Shown: positions 54,410-64,000 of the stretch, one piece after another | How positions within the stretch are numbered: position 1 is the first letter of the stretch | How the letters are laid out: every line of letters starts with the position of its first letter | NCBI GenBank assembly: GCA_024760905.1 | Contig: CM045735.1 | Span: 6,973,161-7,037,160 of the forward strand | From: Plotosus lineatus | Lineage: Eukaryota; Chordata; Actinopteri; Siluriformes; Plotosidae | Direction: 5' to 3' | Length of the DNA: 64,000 nt | Program-made: the position numbers and the translations under genes | Notes under the pieces: model-generated | The model's database searches: none | Seen by the model: only the letters and a program-made list of their open reading frames with translations | Told to the model about the DNA's origin: nothing

Positions 54410-55460
54410 AGGTCCTCTTGTACAATTCTTCCACTTCAGCAGACACTCTTGAGCAACCCTGCCACAACCAAAGTCACTCTCTACCGACTCCAACCTCTCC
54501 AAAAGACAATCTTTCCCAATCTTACCCACTCTATCTTGCCCAGTCTCATAAACTACCACAGACACTCTTGACCAATCTCCTCAATTATTGCAGACACCCT
54601 TGCCCAATTTCATCCACAATTGCAGACACTCTTGACCAATCATCCCCACTACTACAATAAATCTTGACTAATCCCCCACTCTAACACAGACATTCTTGAC
54701 CAGTCCCACACACTAATGCAACCCACTTCACCAATCTCACCCACTACTGTGGACATTAGTGAATAATTCCACCCACCCCTTACTGTAGCCCTTTCTTGAC
54801 CAATTTGCCCCACTACTGACACTCTTGACGCCATCACTGCAGGCCCATTACTGCATACCTTCCTGACTCATCTTATCAATACCACTTTTGTTAAGTGTCA
54901 CTAACATTCGAATACAATCTAGGACAATCTCACGCACTATTCTGGACACTCCTCACTAATCTCTCCCACTACGATGGACCCTCTTCACCAATCCCAACAA
55001 CTACAGCAAACATTCTTGACCAGTTCCGCCCACTACTGTGGACTCTCTTCACCAATCTCGCCAACTACATTAGACCAGTTTGACGGATCTCATTCACTAC
55101 TGTGGACCCTTTTCCCATCTTCCCCCTTACCGCAGGCATTCTTGACAAATCTCTTCCGCTACAATGGACTCCCTTTTACTAATCTCACCCACTACTGCAG
55201 AACTTCTTCACCAATCTTCCCAACTACTATGCTTATTCTTGACCAATCTCACCCCTGACTGCAGCAACTTCCTCACTACTTAAGACACTCTTGACCAATC
55301 TCCCCCACTACCACAGACTCTTTAAAATGAATCTGACTCACTATCTTCGACACTCTTGACCTCACCTAGAACTACAAAACCCTTTGACCAATCTCACTGC
55401 CTTCTGCAGACAAATTTTAAGCCATCATCTTTGAACCTGCAGACACTCTCGACCGCAGGT
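54410..55460 (+). repeat. Degenerate 32-bp minisatellite
   Basis: About 1 kb of tandem units of roughly 32 bp, consensus near GACACTCTTGACCAATCTC then ACCCACTACTGCA. About 30 copies; the most regular ones lie near 54560-54720. Copies differ by substitutions and small indels, so the array is old. Confidence 0.85.
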
Positions 55461-56209
55461 TACAGCCTCTACACCTATTTATTCGGCTGTGCACTATCCT
55501 GATTTAGCAGAGGTTGTTATTCAGGCATATCTTGGGCCAGAATGGAGTTGTTGATACAGAATGAAATCCAAGATCAAGTCTAGTAACTGCGAAAATTAAG
55601 CCACAAGCAGGAAAGTTAGACTTAGAAGCATATTTTTTCCCTTTACCTTGTAATTCAGGCGTTTTCTTCTGTTGGAGAAAGCAATAACACACATTTCCCC
55701 ATTTCTCATAAACCTTTCCATTTTAAGCCTCACCACAGAGCACTACATTCTCATCCGTTTCTGTAACTGTGCCTCCTACAAAATGGAGCAGTGACTGCTA
55801 AACATTTCGACCGTGTGTGAAAAAAAGACAAAATCTGAAACTACAGCAATGATGTTGGCTTCTCAATTCCACATTCATCTATTCAGCAGTCTCGGGGAGA
55901 AAAAAAAAAGGAAGATGGCGAGTTGATCAATGAACTTTAAAGGCTGTAATAAAATAGCGCACATATCCAATCTTCACATGACCTCACTTCAGCCCACCTA
56001 TCTCCCTCTTTCTCGCTCTTCTCTGTCCTAATGGAGTCTCTCAGAGTGGGAGAGGGATAGAAGGACTACTGACTGACAATAATCAGATTTGTCCGTCGAG
56101 CAAAAGTGCTCAGAGATAAAAGTGCCTTGGACTCTCCACACAATGACCCATTACTGATCGAGAGAAAAAGAGAAAAAGAGAAAAAATAGTCAGAGAGACA
56201 GATAAAAAA

Positions 56210-56210
<1 letters not shown>
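55461..56210. other. Unannotated DNA
   Basis: Unique-looking with purine-rich patches. Nothing supported. Confidence 0.4.

Positions 56211-56212
<2 letters not shown>

Positions 56213-56242
<30 letters not shown>
56213..56242. repeat. (GA)n microsatellite
   Basis: GA run followed by AGAAGGAGGGAGGGAGGG. Confidence 0.95.
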
Positions 56243-56255
<13 letters not shown>

Positions 56256-56284
56256 CGAGAGAAAGAAGGAGGGAGGGAGGGAGA

Positions 56285-56944
56285 AAAGGGGTGGGTTTAA
56301 ACACTCGTCATTATCACAGAAACTGTCTTGATGCACTGGTCGAATGAGAACAAAAAGGGATGATAACAGGTCTGTTTAGCAATTGAATCACTCTGCACCA
56401 TCAGCCAGACCTATACTGCACAGATAAAGCTCTTGTAGAAATAAATTATTGTCCTAAGCTTTTACAAAAATGGAAAACTTCTAATTACACACCACAATCC
56501 AACTAGCCAAAATTATCAGATGGCTCACATGCAGCAAGTCCAACCCTAGAGCTAGCCAACTACTGTGGCTAATTCTATCTCAACCCGGCATCAGAACTCT
56601 ACTGACCTAACTTTTTCAGAACTCTACTGACCTGACCTGTCTTGGCAATGCAAATTGTGTGACTGGTGGTGGGTACGAATTTCTTTTGTCCTAAAGATAC
56701 GGCTCTTCAATCAACAGTCAACAAGACTTTGAACTGGATCGATTCAGGAGTCTCTGAACTTTGCCGCCATCTAGCAAACCAGCTCTTGATTATACCAGTT
56801 TTATATAAAACCATTTGTAATCAACAATACGAGAACAATGAACAATGGAGAGAACAATGGAAGTATATAGTAATTCAGTAGTAAACAGTATTAGCACATT
56901 CAAGATGGTGGTAGGGCTTCCTCAACTTAGCATGGTCTCCAATA
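56285..56944. other. Unannotated DNA
   Basis: No repeat or exon recognised. Confidence 0.4.
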
Positions 56945-57145
56945 TGAGGACTGATTCACACCTAGGGGCAATTTGGAAAAAGCAATTAGCCTAATGAGCA
57001 CCAGAGCACCTGGAGGAAACCCACACAAGCATGAGGAGAATACGCAAACTCCACACAGAAACACCCCTGCCAACCATTGGGCTCAAAATCAGGACCTTCT
57101 TGCTGTGAGGCAAAGTACAAACCGCTACACTACGGTGCTGCATAA
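56945..57145 (-). mobile_element. V-SINE copy
   Basis: CACACCTAGGGGCAATTTGG, GAGGAAACCCACACAAGCAT, GCAAACTCCACACAGAAACA and a head ending CGCTACACTACGGTGC. Confidence 0.75.
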
Positions 57146-57559
57146 TTACACTAATTACCAGCGAACCTTTGCTCTGATATTCCAGATATTTGTCTGATTT
57201 GTTATTTATGTTGCTCATTCCCTGATTGTGGAAAAGGTGCGACTTAATTTTCATACTTGCGCACTCATACTATCTGTTTTGAATGCAAAATTGCATACAC
57301 ATCAAGAAGAACGGCAAAGATGCACTACGAGTACCTGAATAGTTCATTCAAAAAGTTACTGAAAAAAAGCTGTGTGAAACATTGCACAGTTCTGACCTTC
57401 AGAAGGGGAGGGACCACCAACCCATTTTCAGCCAACTACAGAAGGGCATAGTGTCAATGGCAATGATTGTGTGCAATATCTACGAGGTGGTAACAGAAAC
57501 AGTCCATTGTTAATTCTTCTCTAGACAACATGAACTGATGTTTTTATCCTTCTTTTAGC
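57146..57559. other. Unannotated DNA
   Basis: May include decayed upstream sequence of the LINE that follows; not clear enough to call. Confidence 0.4.
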
Positions 57560-58310
57560 AAATGCTACTGAAAACCAAGCAACTGTTCTGACCTTGGCAT
57601 CTCCTTCCAGAAATACTGAATAAACCTTTCTGAATAGAAGGATTCGCCACATCTACTGCCAATTCTTTATAAGTCTTAGAATTTTTGACACAGCAAGGCA
57701 TCCGCTTGCTTTCTATCTAGAGGAACGTATATCAAGTAACATGGAGAAAATCAACATCTCCATGCAGAGTCTCCACTGGTGTCCCTCAAGGCTGAGTGCT
57801 TTGACCTCTTATGTTTTCAATCTATACCCATTCTCTTGATTCAGGTTATACTGTCACATTGTATTTTTTTTTAATGCTGTTGCTCTTCCAATGACCCTCA
57901 ACTCAATCTTTCTTTCCCTCCCTACAGCAGTCATGTTTCTGCATGGATCTCAGCATGCCTGGCAGATATCTTATCACGGATAGCTGCTCATCGGCTGAAA
58001 TTTGATTCCAGCAAGACAGAGCTATTGGACGACCCCAGAAACACACCTCCATGTCAAGATCTTGTGATCTCTCTGGACACCTCTCAGATCTCACCATCTG
58101 TCACGCCACACAACCTTGGGGTAACCATGGAGAACCACCTGTCCTTCTCGCCTGACATTGTTGAACTGACAAACCTATGCCAGTTCCTTCTCTGCAACAT
58201 TAGGAAGATTTTATTCAGACAGGCCACTCAGGTGTTTGTTTAGCCCCTCGTTATGTCGAGACAGGATTACTACAACGCTCGTCTGGCTGATCGGCCCCTG
58301 TGTTTTGTTA
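57560..58310 (+). pseudogene. Rex1/L2-like LINE reverse transcriptase relic
   Basis: In shifting frames: GVPQG*VL then PLMFSIYTHSLDS (RT motif region, 57778-57850), CLADILSRIAAHRLKFDSSK with TELL (57958-58026), CQDLVISLDT, SPSVTPHNLGVTMENHLSFS and QFLLCNIRKILFRQATQVFV. This is the order found in CR1/L2-group (Rex1-like) LINEs. An in-frame stop follows GVPQG and the YADD catalytic motif is not readable, so it is dead. Confidence 0.8.
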
Positions 58311-58801
58311 TCTCTTATATTTTTTCCTACTGTATTAACATCACAGGTGGGTTTTTAGATTGTTGGTTCTGTTAGTCCATACCCTAACAAACGAGTATGC
58401 GGATGTGCTTTTATCAATACTTCAAAGCATTTCTGTCTGTCATTCGGGAATACTTTAATTACTATTTCGCATGGGTGATATAGGTGTTGCATAAGCCTTT
58501 CCCTTCAATGAAATACTCTTCATGCCTTCTTCAACTTTACGCACAGCCAACACAGAGAAATTGAAGAAACATGAGACGAATATTACACTGTATATAATAA
58601 ACTGTCTAAGAATAGGACTCGGGTACCTCAATGCATATTCACATTTATAGATATAAACAAGTCCCTAAGAACCAGGGACAGCCAACCCACATTTTTTTGA
58701 TTTCGGGACATTTCAATTATTCACAGCTACCATTTTCTATGCGAGTTGATTATGTGTATAAGAGAACCCGAGCAGGCCATCCCACTTTTTTTTGATGGAC
58801 A
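58311..58801. other. Unannotated DNA
   Basis: No repeat or exon recognised. Confidence 0.4.
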
Positions 58802-58941
58802 ATTCTGGCTATCAAAGTCATTTTACTTTTACCCATAACCAGAGGGGAATCCTCTCAATAGCGTCGGCACATAGCGGGTTAGGACTGAGAGGATTCACCT
58901 CTGGTTCTGAGTAAAAGAAAACCGGATTCTGAGAGCCAGAA
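58802..58941. repeat. 140-bp imperfect hairpin
   Basis: Left arm starting ATTCTGGCTATCAAAG (58802) and right arm ending GAGAGCCAGAAT (58941) are reverse complements over about 55-58 bp, with the centre near CGTCGGCACATAGCGGG. The most regular segment pairs AACCAGAGGGGAATCCTCTC with GAGAGGATTCACCTCTGGTT. Confidence 0.8.
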
Positions 58942-59258
58942 TGGAGCATTACAAATGTGGTAGGGCACATACTGGTTCTTATGGGCTCAAATGCCTTTGC
59001 TCATACAGCAAATGCCCCCCCCCAATATATTTTATGAGCCAAATACAAACTGTGCATACAAAAAGCAAACTTTATTTCTCGATTTTTTTGCAACAGACTC
59101 AATCAAGGCAGGAATTCCACCAATCAGGGCGCAGGTTATTGGGAGCATCATGTCACTGCTGCAGGCTTGACAGAGCCTTTTGTTCATTGTTTCTTAAAAA
59201 TCTTCAGCAAGGACGACCAATGATGACCAATAATGTCTTGAAGAAAATTCAAAAGAAA

Positions 59259-59260
<2 letters not shown>
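58942..59260. other. Unannotated DNA
   Basis: Poly(C) at 59016-59023. Nothing else supported. Confidence 0.4.

Positions 59261-59302
<42 letters not shown>
59261..59302. repeat. (GT)n microsatellite
   Basis: GT run followed by GGGTGGGTGTGGGTG repeats. Confidence 0.95.
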
Positions 59303-59304
<2 letters not shown>

Positions 59305-59411
59305 CCGCGTGTGTGTGGGTGGGTGTGGGTGTGCGTGGGTGTGTTCAGTTTGGATGAGTTAAATACAGAGGAAATAATTTCCATTACAGGATTAATACAG
59401 TACACCAAAAT

Positions 59412-59435
59412 TAAAAAAAAAAAAAAAAAAAAAAA
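59412..59435. repeat. Poly(A) tract
   Basis: Homopolymer A. Confidence 0.95.
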
Positions 59436-59597
59436 TCAAAGTGTGATATTTCTTTAAGAATTAATTTCAATGTAATTCAAAACTCCGCTAAGGTTTTACT
59501 TCCAGATCTCTGTATCTGCCAAACTCACATTCTTTTCTCATTAATATTTTGTGGGACAGTGGTATTGTGTCACAGGAGGTACAGGAGGTACAGAAGT

Positions 59598-59604
59598 GCC
59601 CCCC

Positions 59605-59635
<31 letters not shown>

Positions 59636-59644
59636 ACACACACA
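59598..59644. repeat. Poly(C) / (CA)n microsatellite
   Basis: About 24 C followed by a CA run. Confidence 0.95.
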
Positions 59645-59756
59645 AAACAACATCGATCAAGTACATCCAGCATAAATAATTCAAACAATCATGTTCCCTG
59701 GACGAACATGAATAAAGATTCCTAACTCTGATGTACTAACAATGCTTGACGCTCAC

Positions 59757-59844
59757 CTGTACACGAGCGGATTTCTTGCCCTTTTTGAACCATTAATGTC
59801 AAAAAACTGTCAGTAAACTCATAGATGATAACGCAGACACGCTC
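59757..59844 (-). other. Candidate 88-bp exon upstream of tenm2
   Basis: On the minus strand a pyrimidine-rich acceptor CTTCTCATTTCAG precedes it and a strong donor ACAG|GTGAGC follows. The interval is open in one frame (ERVCVIIYEFTDSFLTLMVQ..RSCTG) and lies in repeat-free DNA. The tenm2 start exon needs an upstream exon on this strand, and this is the best-looking one I saw, about 32 kb away. If spliced to 27539, its internal ATG would give a short upstream ORF ending before the teneurin start. No homology is recognised; chance splice-like sites are common. Confidence 0.35.
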
Positions 59845-60719
59845 CTGAAATGAGAAGCAGAATAAAGACCAATTGAGCACTTGGGTGGTGCCGTCGTGCC
59901 AGGGATCTGTTTTTGGTAAGCACATCACACTCCAGCCACTACAGCCCAAGCATATTCTTACTTTTAATCAGAGAGGAGAAAGGCTGGCCCGAGTCCACTA
60001 ATGAAACAGGGGAGCAGCTGTGCTCGGACACGCGCGCAGTTCAGACACGTGCTGCGTCTGGGCAAGGTGAGCAAAAGACGTGTAAGGAAGTTACCGGGAC
60101 AGGAATATTAATCATTAGCCAGGAATTTACCCCCCCCTCCCCCCCGATACCTAATGACTTAACCCTCAGGTGAACGCATTCACATTACTCATTAACACAG
60201 CACATCTATTCTACATTATGTTATTAACTGTGAGTTTTTTCTCTCTCCATCGACTCCTCCACTTTCCGGAATAATATCCAGATTTTATTAGCAATTCAAC
60301 AGCCTTCAAACGGAAGTAAATAGCCCTGAAAGATAATGCGATAAGAAATGGTGTTTTAATATTTATTTTACCCTCAAGGAAGGATTTTATGAATAATAAT
60401 AATGACCAATTTGACACGTTTGAGTGTTTATTACTTAAACTTCAGGATGTGATTAAAAATGAGACTGTTCGGATAGTTAAATAAAGAACAAATATATAAA
60501 AGGTAGATGAAAACACAGGAATCTTCTCCAAAACACAACATGGATGTATGTTTATTTCAGGTAAAGGAGATCAGTAGCATCTTTAATGTCAACGGTTTAT
60601 TCTTATAACATCAAACATTTCACATAATCACAGTATAGTTTCATGTTATTGTGACTTAAACAATTATCACGTTATAGCGAAATATTTATCAAGTTATAAC
60701 GTGAACTTTAAGCTATATC
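59845..60719. other. Unique complex DNA
   Basis: Repeat-poor, with AT-rich ATTAATCATTAG-type homeodomain-like sites around 60107-60118 and a C-rich stretch at 60131-60144. A plus-strand donor-like GGCAAG|GTGAGC is at about 60061-60072. No gene called. Confidence 0.4.
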
Positions 60720-60751
60720 TGTGTGTGTGTGTGTGCGTGCGCATGTGTGTG

Positions 60752-60817
<66 letters not shown>

Positions 60818-60825
60818 ATATATGT
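60720..60825. repeat. (TG)n, (TA)n, (CA)n compound microsatellite
   Basis: TG run, TA run 60756-60786, then CA run to about 60814. Confidence 0.95.
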
Positions 60826-60974
60826 GTGTGTTTGTGTGTATTTGTGATGTGTGTATGTATGGTGTGTGTGTATGTATATACACTGTAAATGTGTGTTTAT
60901 ATGCATGTATTAATATAACCGTTAACATTCTCTATGATCTTTCTGCTTGTAAATGGTTTCGATGGTCGACGGAT

Positions 60975-61638
60975 GGTCACTTTACATGAAGCTTAAAACA
61001 GCCAATCAACGCTTACAATATGTGAGGCGCTCCACCGAAAGTAGTTTACTTGCTTGTGCTTGAGACAAAGCGTGGGTGAAAAGGACTTCCGGTCTTTCAA
61101 GTGAGCATGGGCGCCGTTGAATACTTGTTTAGTACTCAGCCTGCACTGATGTGAATCACCAGCAGAGCAGAGAGTTCTCTTTCTTTTCTGGATTCGGGTT
61201 TTCATTCATTTTACAAGTCTGCTTAACTGGGTATGCATGGTAGATTGCGCCGATCCGAGCAGATAGTTAATTCAGTCTTGGGAAAACCGGAAATTCTGGC
61301 ATATGCCGGAAAACTTGCACCCATGCTAGTAGGCTTACGGTTCTGACCAACCATATTTGCTTAGGGTTACAAAAGTCCACAAAACAGTGTAAACACAAAG
61401 ATCACAGAGACAACGTCTTAACACAAGGGTAACACGCACTACTGAACTGGGAAGAAGGAGGGGCACGTCTGTTGTTTGTAAACAGTGGACGCAGCGTCAT
61501 TACGTCAGCGTACTACGTAGGTATGTCTCGTACTACAGAGAGCACGCTAACTCAAAATTTGACATAATTAAAAAAAAAAAAAAAAAACGTAAAATCGAAA
61601 AAACATAAAACAAATAAACGTAAGTCGGGGAGCGTCTG
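60975..61638 (+). mobile_element. MITE-G right-hand copy
   Basis: Starts inside the element (CACTTTACATGAAGCTTAAA) and runs to the terminus TAAGTCGGGGAGCGTCTG, then TA. It lacks the ribozyme insertion, so it shows the empty site: GGGTAACACGCACTACTGAA. Confidence 0.85.
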
Positions 61639-61708
<70 letters not shown>

Positions 61709-61806
61709 GTGTGTGTGTTTGTATGTATGTATACACAGACACACACACACACACACACACATATACATACACGCACGCACACATACACACACACACACAC
61801 ACACAC
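61639..61806. repeat. (TA)n / (GT)n / (CA)n compound microsatellite
   Basis: TA run to about 61704 then GT, GTAT and CA runs. It gives spurious open frames. Confidence 0.95.
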
Positions 61807-61881
61807 ATACTTGATTTCTCCCATAAACACCCAATTTAACGTTTATACAAAATTATAAGATTATACAAATTAATGAATTCA

Positions 61882-62014
61882 CACCCTGTGGTAGTCTGGT
61901 GAACTGTCTAGGGTGTACTCTGCCCTCGCCTAGAATCATCCGAGATGGGCGCCCACCCCCCCACAACCCTGGTTAGGTTTAATCGCTTCAGAAATCGAAG
62001 AATGAATGAATGAA
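61882..62014 (+). mobile_element. SINE-B tail fragment
   Basis: GGTGTACTCTGCCCTCGCCT, GATGGGCGCCCACCCC, and a GAATGAATGAATGAAAG end. Confidence 0.75.
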
Positions 62015-62879
62015 AGCATAATTAATTCAGCGGTATGTAAATAGTAACATGTATAGTGTGGCGTAATTTATCACAACACTGGTCACATGGCATCCGAGAT
62101 TAAGTAAACAAGACCGGTACGGTTTTGCTGGGCGGCTCAGTATCAATCCTGAAGCATCTCTGACACTCACAGTACCGGAATAAGTGATACTGATAAGAGG
62201 CGCATCGCAGTTGTGAAGCCCGCAGAAAGAATTTCCAGTTGAGGAAAATGTTATGTGGCAGGTCTGATATCGATGGCGCTCGCTGGTAATGAGGGAGAAA
62301 CAGTTAGAGCGCCCGGCCTCGTGTTTGGCTACGGATGATAACCTGAGCGCGTTCCAGTCTCGCTGGTAACCCACGATGCATTGCACTTTTCACTTCAATT
62401 ATACTTTAAATGAAATAATGACTGTTCAGAAAGGGGCATGAAAATATTGTTTGCGGTCAGTAAATAGAAGTCGGGAGACGCCTGGCCTCGGTTACTGAAG
62501 GGAATAAACGTGTGATAACATTCTGATGGAAATGTTTGTGCTACAAACTCAGGTCTATTTATGATTTGGGCTGATGGGTGTTTTTCTCTTTCAGGTTCAC
62601 ACCTCCTGTTTTCCGATTGGCTGGTGTCCAACTTTGTTTTAAATGCAGCGCTCAGACGTACGGGGTGTGTGTTATTTGTTTGTGTTTGCTCTGTTTGGAT
62701 ACTGAGCTGTTTGCGAGCCTGGCCGTGTCGTTAGAGTGCATTTGCTTACTTCTGAACTCGAGTTTGCCTAACGCGTCGATTTGGATGTGTCTGAGAGCTT
62801 CAGGATAAGTTTCAGATCCCTACATAATAAACAGATGTGTGATAAACTAAACTTGGCAGCGCAGTATAAATTAGACTTC

Positions 62880-62913
<34 letters not shown>

Positions 62914-63029
62914 AAAAGATGCAACTTTTCCAAAAATTAAAATAAAAAAGAATAACAAACCAGGACATGTTCATTACTGCTGTTTATATTATTGAAAAAA
63001 AAAATGCACGAGATCAGTCAAGCATCTAA
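62015..63029. other. Unannotated unique DNA
   Basis: Somewhat CpG-containing (62100-62400), poly(A) at 62880-62911. A plus-strand acceptor-like TTTTTCTCTTTCAG lies at 62581-62594 but no exon downstream is recognisable. Confidence 0.4.
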
Positions 63030-63380
63030 CTTTCATTCATTCATTCATTTTCTGAACCGCTTAATCCTAATTAGGGTCACGGGAAGGCTGGTGCCCATCC
63101 CAGCCGACTCCAGGTGAGGGTAGAGTACACTGTGGACAGCTTGCCAGGCCATAACGGGGTGGAAACATGCTGACGCCTATGCAGCTTCTCTTGTTGAAAG
63201 TCAGCAATGGTTCTTTTACATGAACCTCGCACCATAGACAGTGAGAGACATGGCCGGCCTTTGATAAACCAGTTAGCTGCAGTGGGGAGGACGGGGACAA
63301 CCCGTGGAGAGTGGGACTCAAACCCCCAACCTTAGGATCAGTGATCCAGCACCTTTTCCACCAGGCTACCACTGCCACGT
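63030..63380 (-). mobile_element. SINE-B, full length
   Basis: Complete reverse-strand copy: CATTCATTCATTTTCTGAAC tail, TGGTTCTTTTACATGAACCT body, head ending TACCACTGCC. Confidence 0.88.
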
Positions 63381-63423
63381 CGAACTTTTTTAATTTTTAT
63401 TTTATATGTAGGATGATTAGCAT

Positions 63424-63757
63424 GAGGCGGCGTAGCGGTTGGAACGTCCGCCTCACAGATAGAAGGTCCTGGGTTCGATTCCCAGCTCGGGTGTTCTCCT
63501 CGTGCTCGCGTGGGTTTCCGCCGTGCACTCCGGTTTGTAACCACAGTCCAAAAACATGAACAGTAGGTTAATTGGCTGTTCTGAATCACCCCTCGGTGCG
63601 AGTTTGCGTATGAATGGTTGTGAGAGTGTTGATCCAGCAATGGCCCGGTGAGCTGTCCAGGGTGTATCCCGGCCTCACCCACAGTCGACTGAGATGAGCA
63701 CCAGCCTCCTTGTGAACCTAGTTAGGATTAACCGGTTCTGAAGATGAACGAATTAAT
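63424..63757 (+). mobile_element. V-SINE, full-length reference copy
   Basis: A-box CGTAGCGGTTGGAACGTC, B-box GGGTTCGATTCCC (63472-63484). Middle: CAGTCCAAAAACATGAACAG, GGTTAATTGGCTGTTCTGAA. Tail: GTGAGCTGTCCAGGGTGTAT, AGGATTAACCGGTTCTGAAG. Confidence 0.88.
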
Positions 63758-63758
63758 T

Positions 63759-64000
63759 ATTAGCACATCCGCCTCACAGGACCAATATCCTGGGTTTGGA
63801 TCACGGGCTTATCGAGGGCGTGTCTGTGTGGCGTTTGCATTTTCTCCCTGTGCTTGCGTGAGTTTCCTCCTGGTAATCCAGTTTCCTCCCACAAGTCCAA
63901 AAATATAGAGATTGCATTAATTAACTGCTCCAAATTTCCATATTTGTGAATGTGATATTTTGTGTTTGTTTTTGTGGGTTGGCCCAGAAATAGTCTCGCA
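63759..64000 (+). mobile_element. V-SINE, cut by the window edge
   Basis: Directly follows the previous copy: AGCACATCCGCCTCACAGGA, TGGGTTTGGATCACGGG, TTTCCTCCCACAAGTCCAAA. The tail lies beyond the window. Confidence 0.8.

Noticed and set aside
54340..54660. 106-codon ORF with repeated Asp-Thr-Leu-Asp-Gln
   Set aside because: By-product of the 32-bp minisatellite.
54410..55460. CRISPR-like array
   Set aside because: The repeats are contiguous and degenerate with no unique spacers, in a eukaryotic genome.
59960..60067. Plus-strand exon ending GGCAAG|GTGAGC
   Set aside because: Acceptable splice-like sites, but the peptide has no recognisable similarity and there is no partner exon on this strand.
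61533..61834. Tyr/Ile/Val-rich ORFs of 88-92 codons
   Set aside because: Translations of (TA)n and (CA)n microsatellites, as at 4345-4809, 29092-29326, 50839-51144 and 60694-60989.
62581..62808. Plus-strand exon after TTTTTCTCTTTCAG
   Set aside because: Good acceptor but no donor with a meaningful open frame and no homology.

Overview
The window looks like intronic or intergenic DNA from a large, repeat-rich fish nuclear genome. Evidence: abundant (CA)n, (TA)n and (GA)n microsatellites; tRNA-derived SINEs with LINE-type tails; RTE-, L1- and Rex1/L2-like LINE pieces; Tc1-like transposase relics; and many TA-flanked, Tigger/pogo-like non-autonomous DNA transposons. There are no operons, ribosome binding sites or CRISPR arrays. 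Ray-finned fish is the best guess. A catfish-like ostariophysan is only a hunch from the repeat flavour.

Genes: the one well-supported coding exon is on the minus strand (27285-27486). It encodes the N-terminal start of a teneurin, best matched to teneurin-2 (tenm2). It has a splice acceptor and short 5' UTR on one side (27487-27539) and a splice donor in phase 1 on the other. On this reading 1-27284 is the first coding intron and 27540-64000 is upstream 5' intron or promoter-side DNA. A second minus-strand exon candidate (59757-59844) has strong splice signals on both sides and could be an upstream 5' exon, but it has no homology support. No other exon was found.

Most unusual content: two hammerhead ribozymes with an intact catalytic core (4391-4448 plus; 49832-49887 minus), a third broken copy, all in short Penelope-like units bordered by (TA)n. 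The second and third form an inverted pair inside a DNA transposon that sits inside another DNA transposon (48162-50852). The same nest also holds an RTE LINE scrap and a SINE.

Layout: 1-12.2 kb SINEs, Tigger-like elements, a ribozyme unit and a Tc1 relic; 12.5-14.1 kb polypurine minisatellite; 14.2-17 kb mostly unique DNA and a tRNA-Pro-primed LTR fragment; 17.5-27.2 kb SINEs, an L1 relic, a GA tract and a Tc1 relic; 27.3-27.5 kb tenm2 exon; 28.4-46.9 kb Tigger-like elements, RTE pieces, SINEs and some complex unique blocks that may be regulatory; 48.2-50.9 kb nested transposons; 51.2-51.7 kb possible LTR; 54.4-55.5 kb 32-bp minisatellite; 57.5-58.3 kb Rex1/L2-like LINE relic; 58.8 kb 140-bp hairpin; 59.7-60.4 kb exon candidate in unique DNA; 61-64 kb more repeats.

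Repeat names used here are local labels. SINE-B: tRNA-derived, L2-like tail. SINE-B2: same head and body, RTE-like tail. SINE-C, SINE-D, SINE-J and SINE-K: other tRNA-derived or tRNA-like families. V-SINE: tRNA head with L2-like 3' end. MITE-A, E, F, G, H and I: Tigger/pogo-like elements with different terminal inverted repeats (TIRs).
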